57,423 nt of DNA from Flavobacteriales bacterium (GTDB lineage: Bacteria; Bacteroidota; Bacteroidia; Flavobacteriales; Flavobacteriaceae). The notes beneath the pieces are model-generated. The model did not search any database. It had not been told where the DNA came from and was given only the letters and a program-made list of their open reading frames with translations. The stretch covers positions 1 to 57,423 of the forward strand of contig JAMOMQ010000005.1 in the NCBI GenBank assembly GCA_027066995.1. Direction: 5' to 3'. The position numbers and the translations under genes were made by a program. Below are positions 47,047-54,960 of this stretch, piece after piece (position 1 is the stretch's first letter; every line of letters starts with the position of its first letter).

Positions 47047-47070
47047 AAAGGCGGCCCAAAGGCCGCCTTT
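47047..47070. terminator. Terminator between eno and the convergent fusion-protein gene
   Basis: AAAGGCGGCC and GGCCGCCTTT form a perfect GC-rich 10-bp stem with a CAAA loop. It lies 23 bases past the eno stop and 31 bases past the stop of the convergent gene, so it could act in both directions. Confidence 0.9.
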
Positions 47071-47077
47071 AATAAAA

Positions 47078-47098
47078 TATAAACTGATTTGGTATAAA
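47078..47098 (-). repeat. Solitary end of the palindromic repeat family
   Basis: On the minus strand TTTATACCAAATCAGTTTATA follows the stop of the 992-residue gene by only a few bases. It matches the repeat ends at 4971 and 11433 over most positions. No second end or core is present before the terminator. Confidence 0.5.
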
Positions 47099-47101
47099 AA
47101 T

Positions 47102-50080
47102 TTAATTGTCTTGACCGTTTTTTAAGATAGCACCCCGTCGTTTTTTGCCGTCAATAATAACTTTGACAGGTTGGTCAAAACGCACATGTTTAAAATATTC
47201 GGTTTCTTCCATCAATTTGGCACTATTGAGCAAGTCGTAATTGATAGCATCAGGGTTTTTGTCGAGAAACACCGAAAAATAGGCAATGTTTAAGGTGGTT
47301 AGATTATGAAAAAAATGTGAGCCCGATGAGGCATCGAGGGGATAGCCTTCCAAACTTGTTTCTACAATGACTTTGGCATTAGATATTTGCGTCCAGTTGA
47401 CGGGAATACCTATAAACCTATCTCTGGTTCCCCACCGGCCGGGGCCTATGAGTATGTAATGTCTGTTATGAAATTTTTTATTTAAGGTCTCAATTTCATG
47501 GGCCATTTCAACGGTTTTTGTTTTGTCAAAGGCATCGTTTTTAACAAAGATAAAATCGGTTATGGTATTGATCATGCCGTTACCCATGCTTTTTTCGGCA
47601 TATAAAATTAATTTATCTTTATCCAGCTCTTCCGGTTTAAAGGTATAGTCTTCAGCCGGCATTAGCAAGGGTTTTACTTGTAAAATATAAAATGTCGCAT
47701 CACCGTCTTCGTCAGGTGCCAAATCTACGGCAAATTCTATCTCTACCGGTGTGTCAAAAGCTTGTTTGAGGTTGTGTAGGACATCTTGAATCATTTCCGG
47801 TAAGGGGATATATTCATTTTGTAATATACTGGCAAAATTAGTTACCAAAACGCCATTTTCGTCCACTCCCGGATACATTATGTCATTATTAAAATCATAA
47901 GTTGATACCAAATGGGTTAACGTGCCGTGTGGAATGGCATCATACAAATCCACTTTTTTAATGGCGGAATAAGGCCCGTTTAACAAGTTGATATCTTGTT
48001 TGGTCATATCAACGGCATAAAAATAGCTTTGACTTTGTTTGATTTGGTCTTGTAAAGAGTTGAGCTGTATTTTTGGGTATTTAGGAGCAAACCGGTAAGC
48101 GCGTTCGCCTTCTACCACATAAGAGCCCAATCCTATGGCAATAACGGCAAATCCGTCACGGGGTTTCATAGAGGCAAACGGATAATAGTTATATGATTGT
48201 GCCACACCACTTATATCGGGATAGTATAATCCGTCATGTTCGCGACCAACCAATTCTTGAATGACTACAGACATTTTTTCATCTCCCAGTTTATGATCCA
48301 AAGCTCTGGAATAATTAACCGCCACATTGGAAAAAGTTGAGGCGTAAACCAACTTAATGGCATCAATCAATTGTTGTAAACGTTGGTTTTTATCGTGATG
48401 GTTATTCGGTATGATATAAGTTTCGAAAATACCGGCAAACGGCTGGGTTAGACTATCTTCAAACAAACCGGATGAGCGGACAGCCAAGGGTTTTTTAAAG
48501 CAGTCTAGAAATTGGTCGAGTTTTTGAACCAATTCATTTGACAAGCGGGCTTTTAAAAAGCGTTTATTAATTTCTTCATCTGATAAGTTTAAATCTTTTA
48601 GATTTTGTAAATTATTATCTTCTATAAACCGGTCAAATTCATTGGCTCCGATAATAGCCGTACGCGGCATTTTTATTTTCAAACCCTTCAAATGGCTGGC
48701 CAATTCGGTTTTGTGCAATAGTGAATTGATAAATGCCAACCCGCGTCCTTTACCGCCATAAGCTCCGTCAGACAATAGAAAAATATTTTTATCATTGTTG
48801 CAATCGCTATCTTCCCAAGGCACGACTTTGCCTTGAGGTTTTTCATCGCGGTAAGCTTTGAGCATTTTTAAAATATAGTTTCTGATTTCTTCTATGTCTT
48901 TAAAATGATGTGCCTTTTTAGCTTCTAATATTTTGGCCAATTGTATTTCGGAACGGGCCATAAGCCATAAAGAAAAATCATCACGTTTGGCATGAAAATC
49001 AATGCTTTCTTGCGGTATGCGTTTTAAAATCCGCTCAAATTCTTTTAAAGTAGAAGCCTTTTCTATGACTTTACCCTCTTTGTCTCTAAAAACAAAATCG
49101 CCAAAACCTATCTTTTGTGTGACTTGTTCTATGAGTTTTTGATATAGATTTTCATCATTTTTATCTATAAATGTCAAGAATTTTTGATCGGCGATTTGCT
49201 TTTGATTTTTATCAGATGACAATACGATTATAGGCAGATTGTTTTTCTTTTGACGAACTTCATCTATCAGTTGAAAACCGGTATCAGGTTCTATTTTGCC
49301 GTTTTTTGGGAATTGCACGTCGGTAATCATGACAAAAATATTGTCTTTAAATTTATTAAACAATTCCATGGCTTCTTCATAATTGGTTGCCAATAAGATT
49401 TTTGGACGTGCCCTGAGTTTTAAAACTTTGTAGAGCTTATCCATCTTGATTTCATCTATAATTTTATTGGTTTGACGAAAAATTATTCTATATAATTTAT
49501 TGAGGTAATTAGAATAGTATATCGGATTATCTTCAACAACCAAGATCATACGAACGGAAGCCAGTTTGCTGTCATTTTCGGCATTCATCTTATCTTCTAA
49601 ATACTTGATCATGGCAAAAAATATACGCGATTCGCCATCCCAAACAAAAATTTTGTCGTAACCGATATCTTCCTTCTGTTTTTCTAAGAACTTAATATGA
49701 TGGGTATTGTTGAGTAAGATAAAAATAGGTAAATCGGGGTAACGTTCTTTAATTTTTTTGATGATTTTTAAGGGGCGCTGTTTATTAAATCCCACAGTAA
49801 TAACCACCATATCTATATTTTTTTGCTCTAATTGTTCCAGTGTTTCTTCGGTAGAATATACACCGGTGATACGGGGCAAGGAGGTTAAATTGAGCTTGCC
49901 GTAATCGTATAACATAATTTCTGAAAAACGCCCTTCCTTATTGATGGAGAAGGCATCGTAAAGATTAGAAACCAAAAGTATTTCTTTGACTTTAAATTTG
50001 CTCATATCATGGTAAATGTCGCGCATGCGACTGTCACGATTGAGATAATTTTGCAGCAGTTGTTTACGTTTTTGTTTCAT
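47102..50080 (-). CDS. Two-receiver / PEP-synthase-like ATP-grasp fusion protein
   Basis: 992 residues, cytoplasmic. Residues of about 30-165 look like a degenerate response-regulator receiver that lost the acidic pocket (MVVITVGF in place of the phospho-Asp strand). Residues of about 175-330 look like a second receiver with an acidic pair (VVEDNP), a candidate phospho-Asp near 254 (MITDVQFP) and a Lys in FIDKND. From about 430 to 810 the sequence follows the pyruvate phosphate dikinase / PEP synthase nucleotide-binding domain: SDGAYGGKGRGLAFI, LAVRSSGLFEDSLTQPFAGI and FYILQVKPL. The phospho-His swivel domain and the PEP/pyruvate barrel of true PEP synthase are absent. A conserved-looking GPGRWGTRDRFIGIPVNW follows near 880. 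Function unknown; a phosphorelay-controlled kinase or regulator is one possibility. Confidence 0.7.
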   Translation of the reverse strand: MKQKRKQLLQNYLNRDSRMRDIYHDMSKFKVKEILLVSNLYDAFSINKEGRFSEIMLYDYGKLNLTSLPRITGVYSTEETLEQLEQKNIDMVVITVGFNKQRPLKIIKKIKERYPDLPIFILLNNTHHIKFLEKQKEDIGYDKIFVWDGESRIFFAMIKYLEDKMNAENDSKLASVRMILVVEDNPIYYSNYLNKLYRIIFRQTNKIIDEIKMDKLYKVLKLRARPKILLATNYEEAMELFNKFKDNIFVMITDVQFPKNGKIEPDTGFQLIDEVRQKKNNLPIIVLSSDKNQKQIADQKFLTFIDKNDENLYQKLIEQVTQKIGFGDFVFRDKEGKVIEKASTLKEFERILKRIPQESIDFHAKRDDFSLWLMARSEIQLAKILEAKKAHHFKDIEEIRNYILKMLKAYRDEKPQGKVVPWEDSDCNNDKNIFLLSDGAYGGKGRGLAFINSLLHKTELASHLKGLKIKMPRTAIIGANEFDRFIEDNNLQNLKDLNLSDEEINKRFLKARLSNELVQKLDQFLDCFKKPLAVRSSGLFEDSLTQPFAGIFETYIIPNNHHDKNQRLQQLIDAIKLVYASTFSNVAVNYSRALDHKLGDEKMSVVIQELVGREHDGLYYPDISGVAQSYNYYPFASMKPRDGFAVIAIGLGSYVVEGERAYRFAPKYPKIQLNSLQDQIKQSQSYFYAVDMTKQDINLLNGPYSAIKKVDLYDAIPHGTLTHLVSTYDFNNDIMYPGVDENGVLVTNFASILQNEYIPLPEMIQDVLHNLKQAFDTPVEIEFAVDLAPDEDGDATFYILQVKPLLMPAEDYTFKPEELDKDKLILYAEKSMGNGMINTITDFIFVKNDAFDKTKTVEMAHEIETLNKKFHNRHYILIGPGRWGTRDRFIGIPVNWTQISNAKVIVETSLEGYPLDASSGSHFFHNLTTLNIAYFSVFLDKNPDAINYDLLNSAKLMEETEYFKHVRFDQPVKVIIDGKKRRGAILKNGQDN

Positions 50081-50164
50081 AAGAAATATTTAAAATATAA
50101 AGTTACGCAAAAAATTTCTTTGCGACTATTATTTAAAAGAAAATACAAGCGCATTTTATCAATA

Positions 50165-50193
50165 AAAAAGGGACGCTAAAAGCATCCCTTTTT
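50165..50193 (-). terminator. Terminator of gdhA
   Basis: AAAAAGGGA and TCCCTTTTT pair, with an inner GC/GC extension after one mismatch. On the minus strand the second arm ends in T residues. It lies 21 bases past the gdhA stop. Confidence 0.85.
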
Positions 50194-50213
50194 CTAAAGT
50201 ATATAAAATAAAA

Positions 50214-51569
50214 TTATACGACACCTTGTGCTAACATAGCATCGGCTACTTTTACAAAACCGGCAATATTGGCTCCTTTTTCATAATCGACCCAACCATC
50301 GGGTTGTTTACCGTATTTGACGGCATTGTCATGAATGTCTTTCATAATGGTTTTGAGTTTGGCATCCACTTCTTCTGCCGTCCAATTGTATCGCATTGAG
50401 TTTTGGCTCATTTCCAAACCGGAAACCGCCACACCGCCGGCATTAGAGGCTTTGCCCGGAGAATAAAGTATTTTGGCTTCTTTAAACACTTTGATAGCGT
50501 CCGGTGTAGAAGGCATATTAGCACCTTCAACAACTGCAATAACACCGTTATTAACCAAGTTTTCGGCATCTTCTTTATGCAATTCGTTTTGGGTGGCACA
50601 AGGTAGGGCTATATCCACTTTTTGTTCCCAAGGTTTTTTGCCGGCATAAAAAGTAGCTTCGGGGAATTGCTCGGCATAAGGTGCAACAACATCATTGTTA
50701 GTAGCACGCAAGCGAAGTAAATAATCTATTTTTTTACCTGAAATACCTTCCGGGTCGTAAATGTATCCGTCGGGGCCTGAGATGGTTACCACTTTGGCGC
50801 CCAATTGGTTGGCTTTGGTAATAGCGCCCCAAGCTACATTACCGAAACCGGAAACAGCTACCACTTTACCTTTTAAATCTTCACCTTTGGTTTTGAGCAT
50901 TTGTTCGGCAAAATAAACGACTCCAAAACCGGTAGCTTCCGGACGAATCAAAGAACCGCCAAAAGCCAAACCTTTACCGGTTAAAACGCCCGAAAATTCT
51001 TTGGTTAGTTTTTTATATTGACCGAATAAGTATCCTATTTCGCGACCGCCAACACCAATATCACCGGCAGGCACATCAATATTAGGACCAATATGCCGGA
51101 ACAATTCGCTCATAAAAGCTTGTGCAAAACGCATGACTTCGGCATCTGATTTTCCTTTGGGATTAAAGTCAGAACCACCTTTACCGCCACCCATAGGTAA
51201 TGTGGTTAAAGCGTTCTTAAAAATCTGTTCAAACCCCAAAAATTTTAAAATACTTTGATTAACGGTGGGGTGAAAACGCAAGCCGCCTTTATAAGGTCCA
51301 ATAGCCGAATTAAATTGAATACGGTAGCCGCGGTTTACTTGTATTTCGCCTTTGTCGTCAACCCAAGGCACTCTAAACGAAATGGTGCGTTCGGGTTCTA
51401 TCATTCTCTCCAATAGTTTTTTTCCTTGATATTTCGGATTTTCTTCTATATAAGGAATGACAGCTTCTGCAACTTCTTTTACAGCTTGCAAAAATTCAGG
51501 TTCATTTTGGTTACGCATTTTTGCGTATTCCATGAAAGCATCAATTTTTTCTTGATATTTATTTTTCAT
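50214..51569 (-). CDS. gdhA: Glutamate dehydrogenase, NADP-type
   Basis: 451 residues, the size of the hexameric small enzyme. It interconverts 2-oxoglutarate plus ammonia and glutamate, mainly to assimilate ammonium when NADP-linked. The substrate site has YKGGLRFHPTVNQSILKFLG and PMGGGKGGSDFNPKGKSD with the catalytic Lys, then DVPAGDIGVGGREIGYLFG. The dinucleotide fold has VAVSGFGNVAWGAITKANQLG (GFGNVAWGA is the Gly-rich turn). NADP preference is inferred from family resemblance and was not tested. A full-match promoter lies 36 bases upstream and a palindromic site 125 bases upstream, which makes regulation by nitrogen state plausible. Confidence 0.95.
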   Translation of the reverse strand: MKNKYQEKIDAFMEYAKMRNQNEPEFLQAVKEVAEAVIPYIEENPKYQGKKLLERMIEPERTISFRVPWVDDKGEIQVNRGYRIQFNSAIGPYKGGLRFHPTVNQSILKFLGFEQIFKNALTTLPMGGGKGGSDFNPKGKSDAEVMRFAQAFMSELFRHIGPNIDVPAGDIGVGGREIGYLFGQYKKLTKEFSGVLTGKGLAFGGSLIRPEATGFGVVYFAEQMLKTKGEDLKGKVVAVSGFGNVAWGAITKANQLGAKVVTISGPDGYIYDPEGISGKKIDYLLRLRATNNDVVAPYAEQFPEATFYAGKKPWEQKVDIALPCATQNELHKEDAENLVNNGVIAVVEGANMPSTPDAIKVFKEAKILYSPGKASNAGGVAVSGLEMSQNSMRYNWTAEEVDAKLKTIMKDIHDNAVKYGKQPDGWVDYEKGANIAGFVKVADAMLAQGVV

Positions 51570-51604
51570 TTCAAAGGTTTTTGATTATTTGTTTTTTTAA
51601 TGCC

Positions 51605-51634
51605 CAAAAATATACTTTTTTATCAAAAAACAAA
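51605..51634 (-). promoter_or_regulatory. Promoter of gdhA
   Basis: On the minus strand TTTG (51634 to 51631), 18 bases of spacer and TATTTTTG (51612 to 51605) match both parts of the Bacteroidota consensus. The -7 box ends about 35 bases before the ATG at 51569. Confidence 0.75.
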
Positions 51635-51693
51635 CTGAAAAAGGTGAAAAATTTATCATTTTTTTATTGATAAAGCTTGAATGTCAATTAAAT

Positions 51694-51707
51694 ATGACAA
51701 TTGTCAT
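51694..51707. promoter_or_regulatory. 14-bp palindrome ATGACAATTGTCAT upstream of gdhA
   Basis: A perfect 14-base palindrome whose central 12 bases are identical to 47-58. It lies 60 bases upstream of the gdhA -33 element and about 130 bases from the deaminase promoter on the other side. The half-site TGTCAATT at 51682-51689 is nearby. The spacing suits an activator site. The protein that binds it is unknown. Confidence 0.4.
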
Positions 51708-51834
51708 TTATTTTTTTTAATAGACAGGTTGTTGTTTTGAGCCTGCAATTAATTGCTTTATATTTTAATGGCAATCCGGTGATTTTGAATCGTTAATAAA
51801 AATTAAAATACGGATGAATTAATCAAAAAAATTG

Positions 51835-51842
51835 TAATTTTG
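51835..51842 (+). promoter_or_regulatory. -7 promoter element (TAATTTTG) of the deaminase operon
   Basis: A full match to TAnnTTTG, ending 27 bases before the ATG at 51870. It covers the alternative TTG start at 51840, which is therefore unlikely to be translated. Confidence 0.5.
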
Positions 51843-51869
51843 AGTTTCAAAAAACATTCTATATATACC

Positions 51870-52301
51870 ATGTCCGATAACAAATTGACAAAACATGATC
51901 TTGCCTACATGAAAATGGCCAAAGAATGGAGTAAACTGTCTTATTGCAAACGCAAAAAGGTAGGGGCGTTGATTGTAAAAGACAAGCGTATTATTTCCGA
52001 TGGCTACAATGGCACTCCCAGCGGTTTTGACAATGTTTGTGAAGATGCGTCCGGTTTGACCAAATGGCATGTGTTACACGCAGAAGCCAATGCCATATCA
52101 AAAGTGGCGGCATCTACCCAAAATAGTGATGGTGCCAGTTTGTATGTTACTTTGTCTCCCTGTAAAGAATGTAGCAAATTGATTTATCAAGCCGGTATTA
52201 AAAAGGTATTTTATATGGAACAATACAGCGATACAACCGGATTGGAATTTTTAAAGAAAGCCGGAGTTAAAGTAGTTCAAATACTTGATAATAATGAGTA
52301 A
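51870..52301 (+). CDS. dCMP deaminase family zinc enzyme
   Basis: 143 residues from the ATG at 51870. A TTG at 51840 lies in the promoter and was not chosen. The family deaminates dCMP to dUMP, feeding thymidylate synthesis (ComEB-like). Zinc ligands are seen in VLHAEANAI (His, with the catalytic Glu) and SPCKECSKLIYQAGI (two Cys). The N-terminal KRKKVGALIVKDKRIISDGYNGTPSGFDN, shown by VGALIVKDKRIISDGYNG, is typical. Its stop lies eight bases inside the S41 protease gene, so the two are translated together. Cytidine or tRNA substrates cannot be fully excluded, but length and motifs favour dCMP. Confidence 0.88.
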   Translation: MSDNKLTKHDLAYMKMAKEWSKLSYCKRKKVGALIVKDKRIISDGYNGTPSGFDNVCEDASGLTKWHVLHAEANAISKVAASTQNSDGASLYVTLSPCKECSKLIYQAGIKKVFYMEQYSDTTGLEFLKKAGVKVVQILDNNE

Positions 52302-53898
52302 CAATCAAAAAGCCATATATGTCATTTTTATGGGCATTGCCATTATTTTGGGCATTGGCATAGGTCGCATGTTAAATTTTAAAAACTCCGTAGCCTTAGG
52401 TTTTGAGTCGCATAATAAAGATAAAATAGAAAATTTATTGCAATATATAAATGAAGAATATGTCGATACCATTCAAACCGACAGTATTGTTGATGTGGTT
52501 ATTCGCGATATACTTAAAAATCTTGATCCGCATTCCGTTTATATTCCCAAGCAAGAAGTTGCGGCCGTAGATGAGGAGCTGGAAGGTGCTTTTACGGGAA
52601 TAGGCGTGCTATTTCAGCAGTATAAAGATACTTTTACGGTTATAAGACCGCTTGATAACAGTCCGGCGATTAAAGCCGGATTAAGAGCTATGGACCGGAT
52701 TATAATGATAAATAATGATACGGTTGCCGGCAAAAAATTAGACATTAATGAATTGTCAAAAAAAATCAAAGGTAAAGCAGGAACCGGTATTCGGATGACC
52801 ATTTACAGGAAATCCAATGACAGTCTTTTTGAGATTAAAATTACGCGCAGTAAAATTCCGTTGGTTAGTGTGCCGGCACATTTTATGTTAAACGATACCT
52901 TGGGTTTTATTAAGCTGACAACTTTTGCAGCTAATACATATGACGAATTTCACCGGGCTGTAAAAAATTTGAAACAAAAGGGAATGACTGCATTGGTCTT
53001 GGACTTGCGTGATAATACCGGTGGATTGTTAAATCAAGCCGATTTGATAGCCGATGAATTTTTACCCAATGGAAAAATAATTTTTTACACCAAAGATCAA
53101 AAAGGTCACCAAAAGATAGTATCGGCAACCTCCAGAGGCAGTTTTGAAAACGGAAAAATTTATGTATTGATTAATGAAAATTCTGCTTCGGCCAGTGAAA
53201 TAGTTGCCGGGGCACTTCAAGATAATGATAAAGCCACAATTATAGGCCGGCGTTCATATGGTAAAGGTTTGGTGCAAAAAGAGATGGTGTTAAGTGATGG
53301 CTCAAAGGTGCGTTTAACAACAGCCAGATATTATACGCCTACCGGCAGGTCTATTCAACGTCCCTATAAAAAAGGGCATAAAAAAGAATATGAAGAAGAT
53401 TTTAAAAAACGTTTATATAATGGAGAATTGTATTACAAAGATAGTATTCATGTAGTAGATTCTTTAAAATATACCACGCCCAAAGGTAAAGTTGTTTATG
53501 GGGGCGGCGGTATTGTGCCGGACATATTTGTACCTAAAACTTATGATGATTATCTTTATAGTTACGGCTATATAAACAGGTTTTTGTCAGATTTTATTAC
53601 AGATTATTTGGACAGGCATTTGGACGAATTGCAAGCTTATACAGCTGAAGATTTTATGGCGGATCATCAGATTGAACAACAACTGTATCAGCTTTTTAAA
53701 AGTAGACACGGTAAAAACAATACTTCAAAGCATAAGATACGTAACCCCAAAGCCGAACAATATTTAAAACAACTGATGAAAGCTTTGCTTGGCAGGGATT
53801 TATATGGCACAAATGTCTATTACCAAATATTGTTGCAAAATGATCCTATGTTAGATACCCTGTTGCACCAACCAAAACAAACGGCTGATGTTAAATAA
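52294..53898 (+). CDS. S41 family C-terminal processing protease
   Basis: 534 residues from the ATG at 52294. One transmembrane segment near residues 7-25 (AIYVIFMGIAIILGIGIG) anchors the enzyme, with the rest in the periplasm. A PDZ domain near 95-180 includes GAFTGIGVLFQQYKDTF and SPAIKAGLRAMDRIIMIN. The protease core has LVLDLRDNTGGLLNQA, then INENSASASEIVAGALQDND with the nucleophilic Ser, and GRRSYGKGLVQ with the general-base Lys. It probably trims or degrades periplasmic or lipoprotein substrates. It overlaps the deaminase gene by 8 bases and the next gene by 11 bases. Confidence 0.92.
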   Translation: MSNNQKAIYVIFMGIAIILGIGIGRMLNFKNSVALGFESHNKDKIENLLQYINEEYVDTIQTDSIVDVVIRDILKNLDPHSVYIPKQEVAAVDEELEGAFTGIGVLFQQYKDTFTVIRPLDNSPAIKAGLRAMDRIIMINNDTVAGKKLDINELSKKIKGKAGTGIRMTIYRKSNDSLFEIKITRSKIPLVSVPAHFMLNDTLGFIKLTTFAANTYDEFHRAVKNLKQKGMTALVLDLRDNTGGLLNQADLIADEFLPNGKIIFYTKDQKGHQKIVSATSRGSFENGKIYVLINENSASASEIVAGALQDNDKATIIGRRSYGKGLVQKEMVLSDGSKVRLTTARYYTPTGRSIQRPYKKGHKKEYEEDFKKRLYNGELYYKDSIHVVDSLKYTTPKGKVVYGGGGIVPDIFVPKTYDDYLYSYGYINRFLSDFITDYLDRHLDELQAYTAEDFMADHQIEQQLYQLFKSRHGKNNTSKHKIRNPKAEQYLKQLMKALLGRDLYGTNVYYQILLQNDPMLDTLLHQPKQTADVK

Positions 53899-54865
53899 TT
53901 TTCCAATTTTTGATATCAAAGGTGAGGATGATTTTACCCGGATTGCCATAGATATTTTTAATTTCCAATCGGAATACAACCCTGTTTACAAACAATTTTT
54001 AAAATATTTGAATTTTACGCCAGCTAGCGTAAAAACACTTATGGATATACCATTTATGCCCATTACGTTTTTTAAAAACCATCAGGTGGTTAGCGCACCC
54101 CCTCCCTTCGAGGCGCTATTTATGAGTAGTGGCACTACGGGCATGCAGCGCAGTCGGCATTATGTTAAAAATTTAAAACTTTACGAAGAAAGTTTTGTCA
54201 AAACTTTTGAACTGTTTTACGGCCCTGTAAACAACTATACTATTTTAGCGCTTTTGCCGTCTTATGTTGAGCAAGGGCACTCGTCTTTGGTGTATATGGT
54301 TGATTATTTGATTAAAGCTTCAGGACAAAATTATAGCGGTTTTTATCTCAATGACGAACAATTTCCAGATATATTAACTTTAGCCGATCAACAACAAGCC
54401 AATGTTTTATTAATAGGTGTTTCTTATGCCTTGTTGGATTTAGTGAGCAAGCATCAATTTCAATTAAAAAGTACCATTGTTATGGAAACCGGTGGTATGA
54501 AAGGGCGTCGTAAAGAAATGTTACGAGAAGAATTGCACCAATATTTAACCAAAGGTTTCGGGGTAGACCAAATACATTCGGAATATGGCATGACCGAGCT
54601 ACTGAGTCAATCTTATTCAAAAGGGAACGGTATTTTTAGATCGCCACCTTGGCAAAAAATATTGATAAGAGACACTGAAGATCCTTTGAGTTATTTACCC
54701 CAAGGTAAAACCGGAGGCATTAGTGTAATAGATTTGGCCAACTATCACTCGTGTGCTTTTATAGCTACGCAAGACTTAGGCCGGCATATTGACAATGAGC
54801 ATTTTGAAATTTTGGGTCGTTTTGATCAATCGGATGTACGTGGTTGTAACCTATTAATTGTATAA
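53888..54865 (+). CDS. LuxE-like acyl-protein synthetase / AMP-forming acyl transferase
   Basis: 325 residues, soluble. The adenylate-forming motif is LFMSSGTTGMQRSRHYV near residues 75-92. Further resemblance to the LuxE family (long-chain acyl-protein synthetase of bacterial luminescence) is seen in VYKQFLKYLNFTPASVKTL, DIPFMPITFFKNHQVVS, METGGMKGRRKEM and IHSEYGMTELLSQ. LuxE activates a fatty acid as its AMP ester and passes it to a partner; the companion reductase LuxC is not encoded here. In the cell this protein may activate an acyl group for an unknown acceptor. It overlaps the S41 protease gene by 11 bases and closes the operon before a terminator. Confidence 0.8.
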   Translation: MLNNFPIFDIKGEDDFTRIAIDIFNFQSEYNPVYKQFLKYLNFTPASVKTLMDIPFMPITFFKNHQVVSAPPPFEALFMSSGTTGMQRSRHYVKNLKLYEESFVKTFELFYGPVNNYTILALLPSYVEQGHSSLVYMVDYLIKASGQNYSGFYLNDEQFPDILTLADQQQANVLLIGVSYALLDLVSKHQFQLKSTIVMETGGMKGRRKEMLREELHQYLTKGFGVDQIHSEYGMTELLSQSYSKGNGIFRSPPWQKILIRDTEDPLSYLPQGKTGGISVIDLANYHSCAFIATQDLGRHIDNEHFEILGRFDQSDVRGCNLLIV

Positions 54866-54912
54866 AAAGGAGTAAATTACATAAAGTCCATTTCTTATAA
54901 TGTATAAAACAA

Positions 54913-54938
54913 AAAACCGGACCATAAGGCCCGGTTTT
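54913..54938. terminator. Terminator between the LuxE-like and OmpA genes
   Basis: AAAACCGG pairs with CCGGTTTT, with a small inner stem. A- and T-tracts flank the two sides, so it can serve the plus-strand operon and the convergent minus-strand gene. Confidence 0.8.
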
Positions 54939-54960
54939 AAAATACTTATTTATTAATAAC

